Positions 11,607 through 18,665 of a stretch of 18,826 bases of DNA are shown in pieces (position 1 is the first letter of the stretch; the number at the start of each line of letters is the position of its first letter). The stretch is from Patescibacteria group bacterium (GTDB taxonomy: Bacteria; Patescibacteriota; Patescibacteriia; UBA2169), in the NCBI GenBank assembly GCA_018830465.1, contig JAHJSI010000005.1, positions 1 through 18,826 of the forward strand, read 5' to 3'. Position numbers and translations under genes: made by a program. Under the pieces are notes generated by a model. That model was not told where the DNA came from. It did not search any database and saw only the letters and a program-made list of their open reading frames with translations.

Positions 11607-12893
11607 ATGATTGTCAATAAATTAAAGCAAATCTGGTCATCTCGCGATATCAGGAATGATATCTTGTTTGTTTTAATGATTTTTGTGATTTTCCGAATAT
11701 TAGCGCATGTTCCTGTTCCAGGAGTTGATGTCTCAGGTTTGCAGACATTTTTTGCCTCTAATCAAATTTTAGGACTTATGAATATTCTAACTGGAGGAGG
11801 TCTTGAGAATTTTTCAGTTGTTATGCTTGGTATTGGTCCTTATATTACTGCTTCAATTATTTTTCAGCTTTTAGGAATGATTGTTCCAAAATTAGAAGAA
11901 ATGCAGAAAGAGAGCGAGCAAGGCAGGCAAAAGATTAATCAATGGACTCGCATGGCAACAATTCCTTTGGCTTTTATTCAATCATATGGAATGATTACTT
12001 TTTTACAAAGAGCAGGCGGTGTTTCAGGAGCTGATTTGATTATAAGTATTTCTGCAGCACAATTAGCAATGACAATGATGGTTGTGACCGCTGGTACTGT
12101 GTTTTTGATGTGGCTTGGAGAGTTGATTTCAGAGAGAAGAGTGGGAAATGGAATTTCTTTGCTTATTTTCGCTGGTATTGTTTCTGGTCTGCCGACATCT
12201 CTTTTGCGGGTGTTTTCAACTTATGACCAGTCCCAGTTAATTAATGTGATTTTATTTATAATAGTTGCTGTTGTGACGGTTGCTGGCGTTGTATTTATTA
12301 CAGAAGGCCAAAGAAATATCCCTGTGACATACGCGAAGTTCGCGAGAGGAAATACATTATCAAGCGGAGTGCAGAGCCATTTGCCTATGCGTGTTAACCA
12401 GGCAGGCGTTATTCCTATTATTTTCGCGATTTCAATAGTGCTTTTTCCTCCAATGATCGCGCAGTTTTTTGCTCAATCCACTGTTGAGTTTCTTCGGCTG
12501 GCATCGCAGTTTGTGATTGATTTATTTAATAATCAGTTATTCTACGGAGTCACTTACTTTTTGCTTGTATTTGGTTTTACTTATTTTTATACTGCGGTTA
12601 TTTTCAAGCCAGATCAGATCGCGGAAAATCTTCAGCGCCAAGGCGGGTTTATTCCAGGCATTCGTCCAGGGTCGGAAACAGCGCATTATTTATCAAGCAT
12701 ATCAAGCAGAATTTTACTTGCAGGCGCGCTATTCTTAGGCACTATCGCAATTCTGCCTTTGCTTTTGCAGAATTTTACAGGAACAAATTTGGTAATTGGC
12801 GGAACATCTCTTTTGATTGTTGTGTCTGTTGTCATTGAAACAATAAAACAAATCAATTCTCAGCTTATTATGCGGGATTATGAGAAGTTTTAA
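11607..12893 (+). CDS. secY: Protein translocase subunit SecY
   Basis: A 428-residue, multi-spanning (about 10 helices) central channel of the SecYEG translocon in the cytoplasmic membrane. The N-terminal RNDILFVLMIFVIFRILAHV, then PVPGVD, is the conserved first helix. ASIIFQLLGMIVPKLEEMQK, GNGISLLIFAGIVSGLP and QAGVIPIIFAISIVLFPPMI follow, and RPGSETAHYLSSISSRI lies in a conserved cytoplasmic loop. It ends QLIMRDYEKF like other SecY proteins. It is the last gene of the ribosomal operon and is followed by an intrinsic terminator. Confidence 0.98.
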   Translation: MIVNKLKQIWSSRDIRNDILFVLMIFVIFRILAHVPVPGVDVSGLQTFFASNQILGLMNILTGGGLENFSVVMLGIGPYITASIIFQLLGMIVPKLEEMQKESEQGRQKINQWTRMATIPLAFIQSYGMITFLQRAGGVSGADLIISISAAQLAMTMMVVTAGTVFLMWLGELISERRVGNGISLLIFAGIVSGLPTSLLRVFSTYDQSQLINVILFIIVAVVTVAGVVFITEGQRNIPVTYAKFARGNTLSSGVQSHLPMRVNQAGVIPIIFAISIVLFPPMIAQFFAQSTVEFLRLASQFVIDLFNNQLFYGVTYFLLVFGFTYFYTAVIFKPDQIAENLQRQGGFIPGIRPGSETAHYLSSISSRILLAGALFLGTIAILPLLLQNFTGTNLVIGGTSLLIVVSVVIETIKQINSQLIMRDYEKF

Positions 12894-12920
12894 TTGATAT
12901 ATTGTTAATATGTAATATAC

Positions 12921-12948
12921 GCAGGTCTTTGGGCCTGCTTTATTTTTT
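12921..12948 (+). terminator. Rho-independent terminator after secY
   Basis: GCAGGTC (12921-12927) pairs with GGCCTGC (12932-12938), seven pairs including one G-U, around a TTTG loop, followed by TTTATTTTTT. It separates the ribosomal protein operon from adk. It is the only standard intrinsic terminator seen in the window. Confidence 0.85.
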
Positions 12949-12957
12949 ACTTAAAAT

Positions 12958-13539
12958 ATGTTAAATTCAGAGCATATGACACAACAAAAACCTATTATAA
13001 TTTTGCTTGGACCACAAGGAAGCGGCAAAGGAACACAAGCAAAAAAAATAGCAAACAAACTTGATATTCAGTATTTAGAAGCAGGCAAGCTTTTGCGCAA
13101 TGAGATTGCGTCAGGAAGTGAACGAGGAATATACATATCATCTTTAATTAATAAAGGAACCTTGCTTCCAGATGAATATATTAGCAAGTTTATGGAAGAA
13201 AAAATTACGCTAGCTGTAAAAGAGTCAAATGGCATAATAGTTGATGGATTTCCACGCAGACAAGGACAAGCAGATGCTTTTGAAAAAATTATTAAGCCAA
13301 CTCATGTAATTTTAATTGATATTTCAGACGAAGAATCAATGAATCGATTAATGCTGCGCGCTAAAATAGAAAATAGGATTGATGATACAGAAGAAAGAAT
13401 AAAACATCGCCTTGAGCAGTATCATAGCGATACAGAGCCATTAATTAATAGGTATGACAAACAAGGAATTCTGCATCGCATTGACGGAACACCAGATATT
13501 CCAGAAGTAGAAAAATCAATTTCAAAAATTTTTGAATGA
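12958..13539 (+). CDS. adk: Adenylate kinase
   Basis: Catalyses ATP + AMP to 2 ADP in the cytoplasm. The 193-residue form has the P-loop GPQGSGKGT (residues 18-26, with Gln where Pro is common) and the AMP-site segments EAGKLLRNEIASGSERG and VDGFPRRQGQ. The LID is short (RLMLRAKIENRIDDTEERIK, then HRL), so it is a short-LID type without a zinc finger. ATG 12958 is the longest start; ATG 12976 (MTQQKPIIILLGP) is equally possible and closer to the family N-terminus. It begins right after the terminator, so it needs its own promoter or read-through; no convincing promoter was seen. It abuts map. Confidence 0.96.
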   Translation: MLNSEHMTQQKPIIILLGPQGSGKGTQAKKIANKLDIQYLEAGKLLRNEIASGSERGIYISSLINKGTLLPDEYISKFMEEKITLAVKESNGIIVDGFPRRQGQADAFEKIIKPTHVILIDISDEESMNRLMLRAKIENRIDDTEERIKHRLEQYHSDTEPLINRYDKQGILHRIDGTPDIPEVEKSISKIFE

Positions 13540-13540
13540 T

Positions 13541-14296
13541 ATGAAGCTGAAATCCAAATATGAAATTAAGATATTAGCTGAAGGCGGAGCAAAACTCGCG
13601 CAGATAATGCGCGAGCTTGTTAAGATGTGCAAAGTCGGTGCGCGTGCGTCAGAATTAGATGAATACGCGGAAAAGCGAATTATAGAGTTAGGCGGCAAGC
13701 CATCATTCAAAGGATTCGGCCCAGTGGGACAGGAATTCCCAAATGCTTTGTGCGTGTCCCCAAATGATATGGTTGTGCACGGAATTCCGCACAAGGACTT
13801 GAAATTCAAAGAAGGTGATTTAATTGGTCTTGATGTTGGCATGGAATATAAAGGATTATTTACTGATCACGCTGTGACGGTTCCAATCGGAAAAATAAGC
13901 GATGATGCTAAACGTCTTTTAGCGGTAACTGAAGAATGCCTTAAAATCGGAATAGAACAGGCGCAAATAGGCAACCGTTTAGGTGATATTGGATTCGCGA
14001 TCCAGAAGCACGCGGAAGATGAAGGATTTGGCGTTGTCCGCAAACTTACTGGGCACGCGGTCGGATATGAGGTGCACGAAGAGCCTAAAATTCCGAATTA
14101 TGGCAACAGAGGGCAAGGCGAAGAATTAAAGGAATACGCAGTGCTTGCAATTGAACCAATGATTAATCTCGGCACTTATGACGTGAAAACAGCTTATGAT
14201 AATTGGGGAGTAGTGACTGCTGATAAAAAACAAGCTGCGCATTTTGAGCATACTATCGCGGTTACAAAGCAGGGCCCTAAAATTTTGACAATATGA
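13541..14296 (+). CDS. map: Methionine aminopeptidase, type I
   Basis: Removes the N-terminal methionine from nascent proteins using two metal ions. All ligand motifs are visible: the His in VVHGIP, Asp pair in GLDVGMEYKGLFTD (11 apart), His in GHAVGYEVHEEP, Glu in AIEPMIN and Glu in HFEHTIAVT. The 251-residue length fits type I without an SH3-like extension. ATG 13541, one base after the adk stop, is preferred to an in-frame TTG at 13532. Its stop overlaps ruvX as ATGA. secY-adk-map order is the ancestral spc order. Confidence 0.97.
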   Translation: MKLKSKYEIKILAEGGAKLAQIMRELVKMCKVGARASELDEYAEKRIIELGGKPSFKGFGPVGQEFPNALCVSPNDMVVHGIPHKDLKFKEGDLIGLDVGMEYKGLFTDHAVTVPIGKISDDAKRLLAVTEECLKIGIEQAQIGNRLGDIGFAIQKHAEDEGFGVVRKLTGHAVGYEVHEEPKIPNYGNRGQGEELKEYAVLAIEPMINLGTYDVKTAYDNWGVVTADKKQAAHFEHTIAVTKQGPKILTI

Positions 14297-14658
14297 AAAC
14301 ATATTTAGGAATTGATTATGGAAAATCAAAAATCGGCTTAGCAAAAGGAACTGATGAAGTTCATGTTGCGACGCCAATGCGAATAATTGCAAATGATTCA
14401 AATTTTGAGAATGCTTTGGCTGAAATCGTAGAAATAAACGCAATTGACGAGATTATTGTCGGATATCCGCTGTCTTTGTCTGGCGAAGTTGGTTTGCAGG
14501 CAAGAGAGGTCGATGAATTTATTAAGGATCTTGAATTTCTTGGAAAGCGAGTTCACAGGCAAGATGAGAGGTTTTCTTCGCGAGCCGCAGTGTCTAACCA
14601 AGAAGATGACGCATCAGCAGCTGCTTTAATTCTGCAAACGTATTTAGAAAAGTTATGA
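14293..14658 (+). CDS. ruvX: RuvX/YqgF-family nuclease (pre-16S rRNA processing)
   Basis: A 121-residue RNase H-like protein; the family (YqgF) is linked to maturation of the 16S rRNA 5' end. The catalytic-site motifs are present: GIDYGKSKIGLA with Asp8, IIVGYPLSLSGEVG, RQDERFSS with Asp91-Glu92, and Asp105-Asp106 in EDDASAAALILQTYL. It overlaps map and the following membrane enzyme by four bases each (ATGA), so the three are probably translated as a coupled unit. Confidence 0.93.
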   Translation: MKTYLGIDYGKSKIGLAKGTDEVHVATPMRIIANDSNFENALAEIVEINAIDEIIVGYPLSLSGEVGLQAREVDEFIKDLEFLGKRVHRQDERFSSRAAVSNQEDDASAAALILQTYLEKL

Positions 14659-15758
14659 TTTATTTTGCTTCTTTTTTGGGCGCGGTTTTGGTTAGCGTGA
14701 TTTTGACTGTTATAGTCAAAAATGTAGCGCGCAGATTTAAGATAATTGACAATCCAAGCGAGCCAAGAAAAATTCATAGCAAACCAATTCCTTTACTTGG
14801 CGGATTGGCAATTTTCATGTCTTTTTGGATTGTAATCGGGGCAATTATTTTATTCACTGATTTGCTGCCGGCCAGATATATTGCTTCAAATTTTTTATTG
14901 GGAATTTTCGCGGCAAGCGCTGTATTAATGATTGGAGGGTTGATAGATGATAAATATAATCTTAAGCCAAGAGCGCAGCTTGTGGCTCCAGTAATAGCGT
15001 CATTGGTGATAATTGGATCTGGGATAGGAGTTGAGTTTGTTACAAATCCATTCGGCGCGGGTGTTCTTCATTTGGACCAATTCCAATGGCAGCTTCACAG
15101 CGCGTCAGGGCGCGTGCTGTCATTTATTGTAATTGCTGATGTGTTTACATTTATATGGCTGATGGGAATGATGTTCACTACAAAATTATTAGATGGTTTA
15201 GACGGGCTTGTGTCAGGCATTACAACAATTGGCGCGTTTATAATTTTCGCCTTATCTTTGACTGATAAAACTTTTCAGCCAGATGTTGCTTTAATCGCGA
15301 TTGTTTTAGCCGGGTCATTTGTTGGATTTCTTTTTTTGAACGCGTATCCAGCTAAAATATTTTTAGGAGAGGGAGGAAGCCTATTTGCCGGATTTATGCT
15401 TGGAATGCTTGCTATAGTTTCAGGAGGAAAAGTCGCGACTGCTTTGCTTATAATGGGAATTCCGATTTTGGATGTTGTCTGGGTTATCGCGCGCCGTATT
15501 TTTGTAGAACATAGGCCAGTTGGAACAGGAGATGGCAAGCATCTGCATTTTCGCTTGCTCACAGCAGGCCTCTCGCACAGACAAAGCGTTCTGCTTCTTT
15601 GGGGCTTGGCTGCGTTATTCGGAATTGCGTCTTTATTTTTACAAACGCAAGGCAAGGTTTATTCATTAATCATTCTTGCTCTTGTTATGATAATTTTAGG
15701 AATATGGGCAACAGAACGTTCAAAATCATTATCACGATCATCGTCACGGCGGGAATAG
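14655..15758 (+). CDS. MraY/WecA/TagO-family polyprenyl-phosphate sugar-1-phosphate transferase
   Basis: A 367-residue membrane protein, about 10-11 helices, that should transfer an amino-sugar 1-phosphate from a UDP sugar to undecaprenyl phosphate at the cytoplasmic face. Motifs in order: HSKPIPLLGG (41-50), GGLIDD with Asp98-Asp99, KLLDGLDGL with Asp180 and Asp183, PAKIFLGEGGS (232-242) and the HLHF loop motif (296-299). HLHF favours the WecA/TagO branch (HxHH-like) over MraY. Glu239 sits where family members almost always have Asp (GDxGS). The exact sugar and pathway cannot be told. It is coupled to ruvX by ATGA and is followed by the rplU promoter. Confidence 0.92.
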   Translation: MIYFASFLGAVLVSVILTVIVKNVARRFKIIDNPSEPRKIHSKPIPLLGGLAIFMSFWIVIGAIILFTDLLPARYIASNFLLGIFAASAVLMIGGLIDDKYNLKPRAQLVAPVIASLVIIGSGIGVEFVTNPFGAGVLHLDQFQWQLHSASGRVLSFIVIADVFTFIWLMGMMFTTKLLDGLDGLVSGITTIGAFIIFALSLTDKTFQPDVALIAIVLAGSFVGFLFLNAYPAKIFLGEGGSLFAGFMLGMLAIVSGGKVATALLIMGIPILDVVWVIARRIFVEHRPVGTGDGKHLHFRLLTAGLSHRQSVLLLWGLAALFGIASLFLQTQGKVYSLIILALVMIILGIWATERSKSLSRSSSRRE

Positions 15759-15780
15759 TATTAAAATAGGTGATACTATT
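15754..15780. promoter_or_regulatory. Operator-like inverted repeat at the rplU promoter
   Basis: AATAGTAT (15754-15761) and ATACTATT (15773-15780) are perfect 8-base inverted arms around an 11-base centre. The right arm overlaps the first two bases of the rplU -35 box, a position suited to a dimeric repressor. It could also be a weak AT-rich hairpin at the end of the upstream transcript. Confidence 0.35.
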
Positions 15781-15807
15781 GACATAAGTTTAGATTAGAT
15801 GTAATAT
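15779..15807 (+). promoter_or_regulatory. Consensus sigma-70-type promoter of rplU
   Basis: TTGACA (15779-15784), exactly 17 bases, TAATAT (15802-15807). The predicted start of transcription is about 15814, and rplU begins at 15816, so the transcript would have a leader of two bases or none. Confidence 0.85.
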
Positions 15808-15815
15808 ATCATATT

Positions 15816-16133
15816 ATGTTTGCAGTTATAAAAACAGGCGGAAAACAATATAAAGTTAAAAAAGGCGACAAGCTAAAAGTTGAAAAGCTTGACGCAGAAA
15901 AGGATAAATCAATTGATTTTGATGAAGTTCTTCTTGTTGCTGATGAAAAAGGCGAGGATGTAAAAATCGGCGCCCCTCTTGTTAAGGGCGCTAAAGTGAG
16001 CGCTAAAGTTTTAGAGCAAGGAAGAGCAAAAAAGATTGATGTTATCAAATACAAGCGCAAAATCCGATACAAAAAGAAATATGGGCATCGTCAGTTGTTT
16101 ACTGAAGTTTTGATTCAAGCGATTACAGCTTAA
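15816..16133 (+). CDS. rplU: 50S ribosomal protein L21 (bL21)
   Basis: A 105-residue 23S-binding protein. MFAVIKTGGKQYKVKKGDKL, IGAPLVKGAKVSAKVLEQGR and YKRKIRYKKKYGHRQLFTEV match L21 throughout. The usual partner rpmA (L27) does not follow; the next gene, recR, is convergent and its stop codon overlaps this one (TTAA, 16130-16133). A consensus promoter ends nine bases before the ATG, so a leaderless mRNA is predicted, consistent with the absence of a Shine-Dalgarno motif. Confidence 0.97.
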   Translation: MFAVIKTGGKQYKVKKGDKLKVEKLDAEKDKSIDFDEVLLVADEKGEDVKIGAPLVKGAKVSAKVLEQGRAKKIDVIKYKRKIRYKKKYGHRQLFTEVLIQAITA

Positions 16134-16735
16134 ATTTCGCGTCTTCCTTCAAGCGCGTTGCTTAAGGTGACAGAGTCAGCATACTCCATGTCGCTTCCCA
16201 TTGGCAATCCCTTTCCGATTCGCGTGATTTTAACATGATATTTGCGCAATAATCTTGCCAAGTATAATGCAGTTGTTTCGCCTTCAGTATTCGCGTCTAA
16301 GGCAAGAATGACTTCGCTGATTTTTGGATCTGTTTTTTCTATTCTTTGAATTAGTTCTCGAATGCGGATGTCATTTGGAGTTATTCCTTCTAAAGGATTT
16401 ATATTGTGGCCAAGCACGTGATATGTTCCGCGGAAGTTATGCGTATTTTCTAAGGCTAGAAGATCAAGCGGGTCCGCGACTACGCATATTGTGTTTTTAT
16501 CTCTTCTTGGATTTGAACAGATTTCACAAGGATTTTGGTTTGTAAAATTTTGGCATATAGAGCAGAGCTGCACATTGTCCGCGATAGAGGATAAAGCGCT
16601 TCCAAAATCATGCAAATCTTTTGGCGGCCTTTTCAATAAAAAAAACACCAGCTTTTCAGCGGTCTTTGGTCCAATGCCGGGCAGAGTGGTAAAGTGGTCT
16701 ACAAGATTTTGTATTGACAGAGGAAGTGTTGGCAT
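16130..16735 (-). CDS. recR: Recombination protein RecR
   Basis: A 201-residue protein of the RecFOR recombinational repair pathway. It has the N-terminal helix-hairpin-helix (LPGIGPKTAEKLVFFLL), a zinc finger with Cys58, Cys61, Cys70 and Cys73 (CSICQNFTNQNPCEIC), a Toprim domain (CVVADPLDLLALENT, then ILALDANTEGETTALYLARL) and the end GLPMGSDMEYADSVTLSNAL typical of RecR. It lies 56 bases downstream of ybaB in the same direction, the usual pairing. The spacer holds heptamer repeats and a weak stem. It is convergent with rplU. Confidence 0.98.
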   Translation of the reverse strand: MPTLPLSIQNLVDHFTTLPGIGPKTAEKLVFFLLKRPPKDLHDFGSALSSIADNVQLCSICQNFTNQNPCEICSNPRRDKNTICVVADPLDLLALENTHNFRGTYHVLGHNINPLEGITPNDIRIRELIQRIEKTDPKISEVILALDANTEGETTALYLARLLRKYHVKITRIGKGLPMGSDMEYADSVTLSNALEGRREI

Positions 16736-16742
16736 AGATAAA

Positions 16743-16793
16743 AGCTATAAGCTATAAGCTGTAAGTAGGCATTGACGTCGAAAACTTATAGCT
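16743..16793. repeat. Heptamer tandem repeats and inverted copy between recR and ybaB
   Basis: AGCTATA occurs at 16743-16749 and 16750-16756, with a third unit AGCTGTA at 16757-16763. CTTATAGCT at 16785-16793 is the inverted form of AGCTATAAG. On the minus strand this gives a 9-bp AT-rich stem just after the ybaB stop, then a short T-run before recR. It may be a weak terminator, an mRNA-processing signal or a slippage repeat. Confidence 0.5.
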
Positions 16794-17097
16794 ATTCTTT
16801 TTTTCCTCCAAGACCAAATTGTTCAAGCCCTCCCATTGATTGCATTTTCTGCGCCATTATGCGCTTTGTTTTTTCAATAGCGGAAGTATTTGCGTCTTTA
16901 ATAGCGCTTTCCAATTTTTGTTTCTTTTCTGGATTTAACAAGTCAGTGCTTACATCAATTGATATAATTTCCTGATTTCCGTCCATTACAATTTTAACTC
17001 CATGTTTTTCTACTTCAACTGTTTCTTCTTTTAGCGCGTTCTGCAAAGTTTTCGCTTGCGCGCGAAGATTTTTGAATTGTTTAAGTTTATTAAACAT
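16792..17097 (-). CDS. ybaB: YbaB/EbfC-family nucleoid-associated protein
   Basis: A 101-residue small DNA-binding dimer of the YbaB/EbfC family. The family core is visible as VEVEKHGVKIVMDGNQEIIS, then IDVSTDLLNPEKKQKLESAI, with a Gly-rich Lys end (SMGGLEQFGLGGKKE). It is usually found as dnaX-ybaB-recR; here dnaX is replaced by dnaB upstream, only 15 bases away. ATG 17097 gives the standard MFNKLKQFKNLR start. Confidence 0.93.
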   Translation of the reverse strand: MFNKLKQFKNLRAQAKTLQNALKEETVEVEKHGVKIVMDGNQEIISIDVSTDLLNPEKKQKLESAIKDANTSAIEKTKRIMAQKMQSMGGLEQFGLGGKKE

Positions 17098-17112
17098 GTT
17101 TATATTTTACTC

Positions 17113-18600
17113 TTACATTTCAGGCACGTCAATGTTGTCCACAACAGAAAAAGGAGGGGGAGGGGGCGAGGTTTCTATTGGCTTGTTTCGCGATACTGTG
17201 CCTTTAGCTAGACTCTGGAAACTGACTAATTTCTCGTTAAAGAATAATTTTATAACGCCAGTTGGACCGTTTCTGTGCTTGGCAATATGAATTTCCGCTA
17301 AATTTCGCTCTTCTTGAGTTAATTCATTAATTTGGTATTTTCTGTCAGCGCTTTTTCGGTAAATGAACAAAACAACATCAGCATCCTGCTCAATTGTTCC
17401 TGATTCGCGAAGATGTGATAACCTGGGAATGGCTGGGCCTTGCTGCTGCTCAACAGCGCGAGACAGCTGAGATAAGGCGACAACGGGAATATTTAATTCT
17501 CTTGCGATTGATTTGAGCGCTCTTGTAATTTCCGCGACTTCTTGAACGCGATTATCTCCTTTATTTGATCTTCCCTCCATAAGTTGGAGGTAATCAACAA
17601 TAATGCAATCAACACCATGCTCTTGGTGCAGTCTTCTTGCTTTTGTGCGTATTTCCATGATATTAATATTTGCCACGTCATCAATAAAAATATTTGCTTC
17701 AGCGAGTTCTCCCATAGCATGCCCTATGCGCTGAAAGTCATCATGACCTTCTGCTTGAGAAAGTTTTCCTGTTCTCATGCGCCACAATTCAACGCCTGCT
17801 TGCGTGCACAGCAGCCTATCAACTAGTTGTTCTTTTGACATTTCTAAGCTGAATATTCCAACTGATTTTTTTTCATTAATAGCGATGTTGCGCGCAAGAT
17901 CAAGCGCTAAAGATGTTTTTCCGACAGAAGGCCTGGCAGCGATGATTACTAAGTCAGAATTTTGCAATCCAGACAGCTTGTCATCTAAATCAAAGAATCC
18001 TGTTGCAAGGCCGCGCAGTTTTCCATCACCTTGATGAAGTTTTTCTATTCTTTCAAATGTTTCGTTTAAAATAGATTTTATGCTGATAAAATTTTGCCGC
18101 ATTGAGCGCTGTGAAATTCCAAAAAGCTTTTGCTCTGCTTGGTCTAAAAGCGCGTCAACATCATCTGATTCTTCATATCCAAGCTGGGTGATTTCGTGTG
18201 AAGCATAGAGCAGGTTTCGCAAAGTAGATTTTTTGCGCACAATCTGCGCGTAATGCACGACATTCGCGGCAGATGGCACGCTGTTTGTCAGATCCATTAG
18301 ATACGCGCGCGAGCCGACAATTTCTAATTGCTTTTTTTCCTGAAGATGGTTTGTTAAGGACAGGAGGTCAATTGGCTCTCTTTTATTAAATAAATCAACC
18401 ATTGCGTGAAAAATCAGTTTATGCGCGTCTTTATAGAAATCTTCTGGAATTAAAATATCGCCGATCTTTATGATTGCGTCTTGGTCAATTAAAAGCGAAC
18501 CAAGTACAGATTGCTCAGCTTCTATATTCTGCGGCGGAAGTCTTTCCATTGACTGGTTTGTTTGTCCGCCTCTGGTGAATGTTTGGACTTGTTCTGGCAT
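17113..18600 (-). CDS. dnaB: Replicative DNA helicase DnaB
   Basis: A 495-residue hexameric 5'-3' helicase that unwinds the replication fork. The N-terminal primase-binding domain starts at LPPQNIEAEQSVLGSLLIDQ (21-40). The RecA-like domain has Walker A ARPSVGKTS (222-230), SLEMSKEQL (251-259), Walker B DCIIVDYLQLM (331-341), ALSQLSRAVE (375-384) and RLSHLRESGTIEQDADVVLF (393-412) near the arginine finger region. No intein interrupts these motifs. The tail has a run of prolines near residues 479-483 (from a G-rich stretch on the plus strand). It is driven by a consensus promoter that should give a leaderless mRNA, and is followed by ybaB and recR. Confidence 0.98.
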   Translation of the reverse strand: MPEQVQTFTRGGQTNQSMERLPPQNIEAEQSVLGSLLIDQDAIIKIGDILIPEDFYKDAHKLIFHAMVDLFNKREPIDLLSLTNHLQEKKQLEIVGSRAYLMDLTNSVPSAANVVHYAQIVRKKSTLRNLLYASHEITQLGYEESDDVDALLDQAEQKLFGISQRSMRQNFISIKSILNETFERIEKLHQGDGKLRGLATGFFDLDDKLSGLQNSDLVIIAARPSVGKTSLALDLARNIAINEKKSVGIFSLEMSKEQLVDRLLCTQAGVELWRMRTGKLSQAEGHDDFQRIGHAMGELAEANIFIDDVANINIMEIRTKARRLHQEHGVDCIIVDYLQLMEGRSNKGDNRVQEVAEITRALKSIARELNIPVVALSQLSRAVEQQQGPAIPRLSHLRESGTIEQDADVVLFIYRKSADRKYQINELTQEERNLAEIHIAKHRNGPTGVIKLFFNEKLVSFQSLAKGTVSRNKPIETSPPPPPFSVVDNIDVPEM

Positions 18601-18608
18601 GTTGAGTT

Positions 18609-18637
18609 ATTGTACCCTGATTGTCCGTTTATGTGAA
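18609..18637 (-). promoter_or_regulatory. Consensus-like promoter of dnaB
   Basis: On the minus strand TTCACA (plus 18632-18637), 17 bases, TACAAT (plus 18609-18614). Transcription is predicted to start near 18602, two bases before the dnaB ATG at 18600, so the mRNA would be leaderless or nearly so. Confidence 0.75.
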
Positions 18638-18645
18638 TTCACTTG

Positions 18646-18665
18646 CTATGCACAGAACATGCACA
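18646..18665. promoter_or_regulatory. Two DnaA-box-like nonamers upstream of dnaB
   Basis: CTATGCACA (18646-18654) matches 8 of 9 and ACATGCACA (18657-18665) 7 of 9 of the DnaA box TTATNCACA. They are in the same orientation, 11 bases apart, and lie just upstream of the dnaB -35 box. They may be sites for DnaA or another protein; binding is not shown. Confidence 0.35.

Noticed and set aside
7781..14658. Possible alternative genetic code (TGA = Gly) as in Gracilibacteria/SR1
   Set aside because: TGA ends rpsQ, rplN, adk, map and ruvX at expected lengths and no conserved gene contains an in-frame TGA.
15969..15993. Inverted repeat GCGCCC/GGGCGC in rplU as a possible palindromic element
   Set aside because: The encoded IGAPLVKGAKV aligns with ordinary L21 sequence, so it is native coding sequence and not an insert.
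17149..17170. G-rich stretch near the dnaB end as a G-quadruplex
   Set aside because: Only two long G runs are present; the stretch is explained by a proline run in the DnaB tail.
17113..18600. Intein or palindromic insert in dnaB
   Set aside because: Walker A, Walker B and later helicase motifs are contiguous at normal spacing and no palindrome copy was found.
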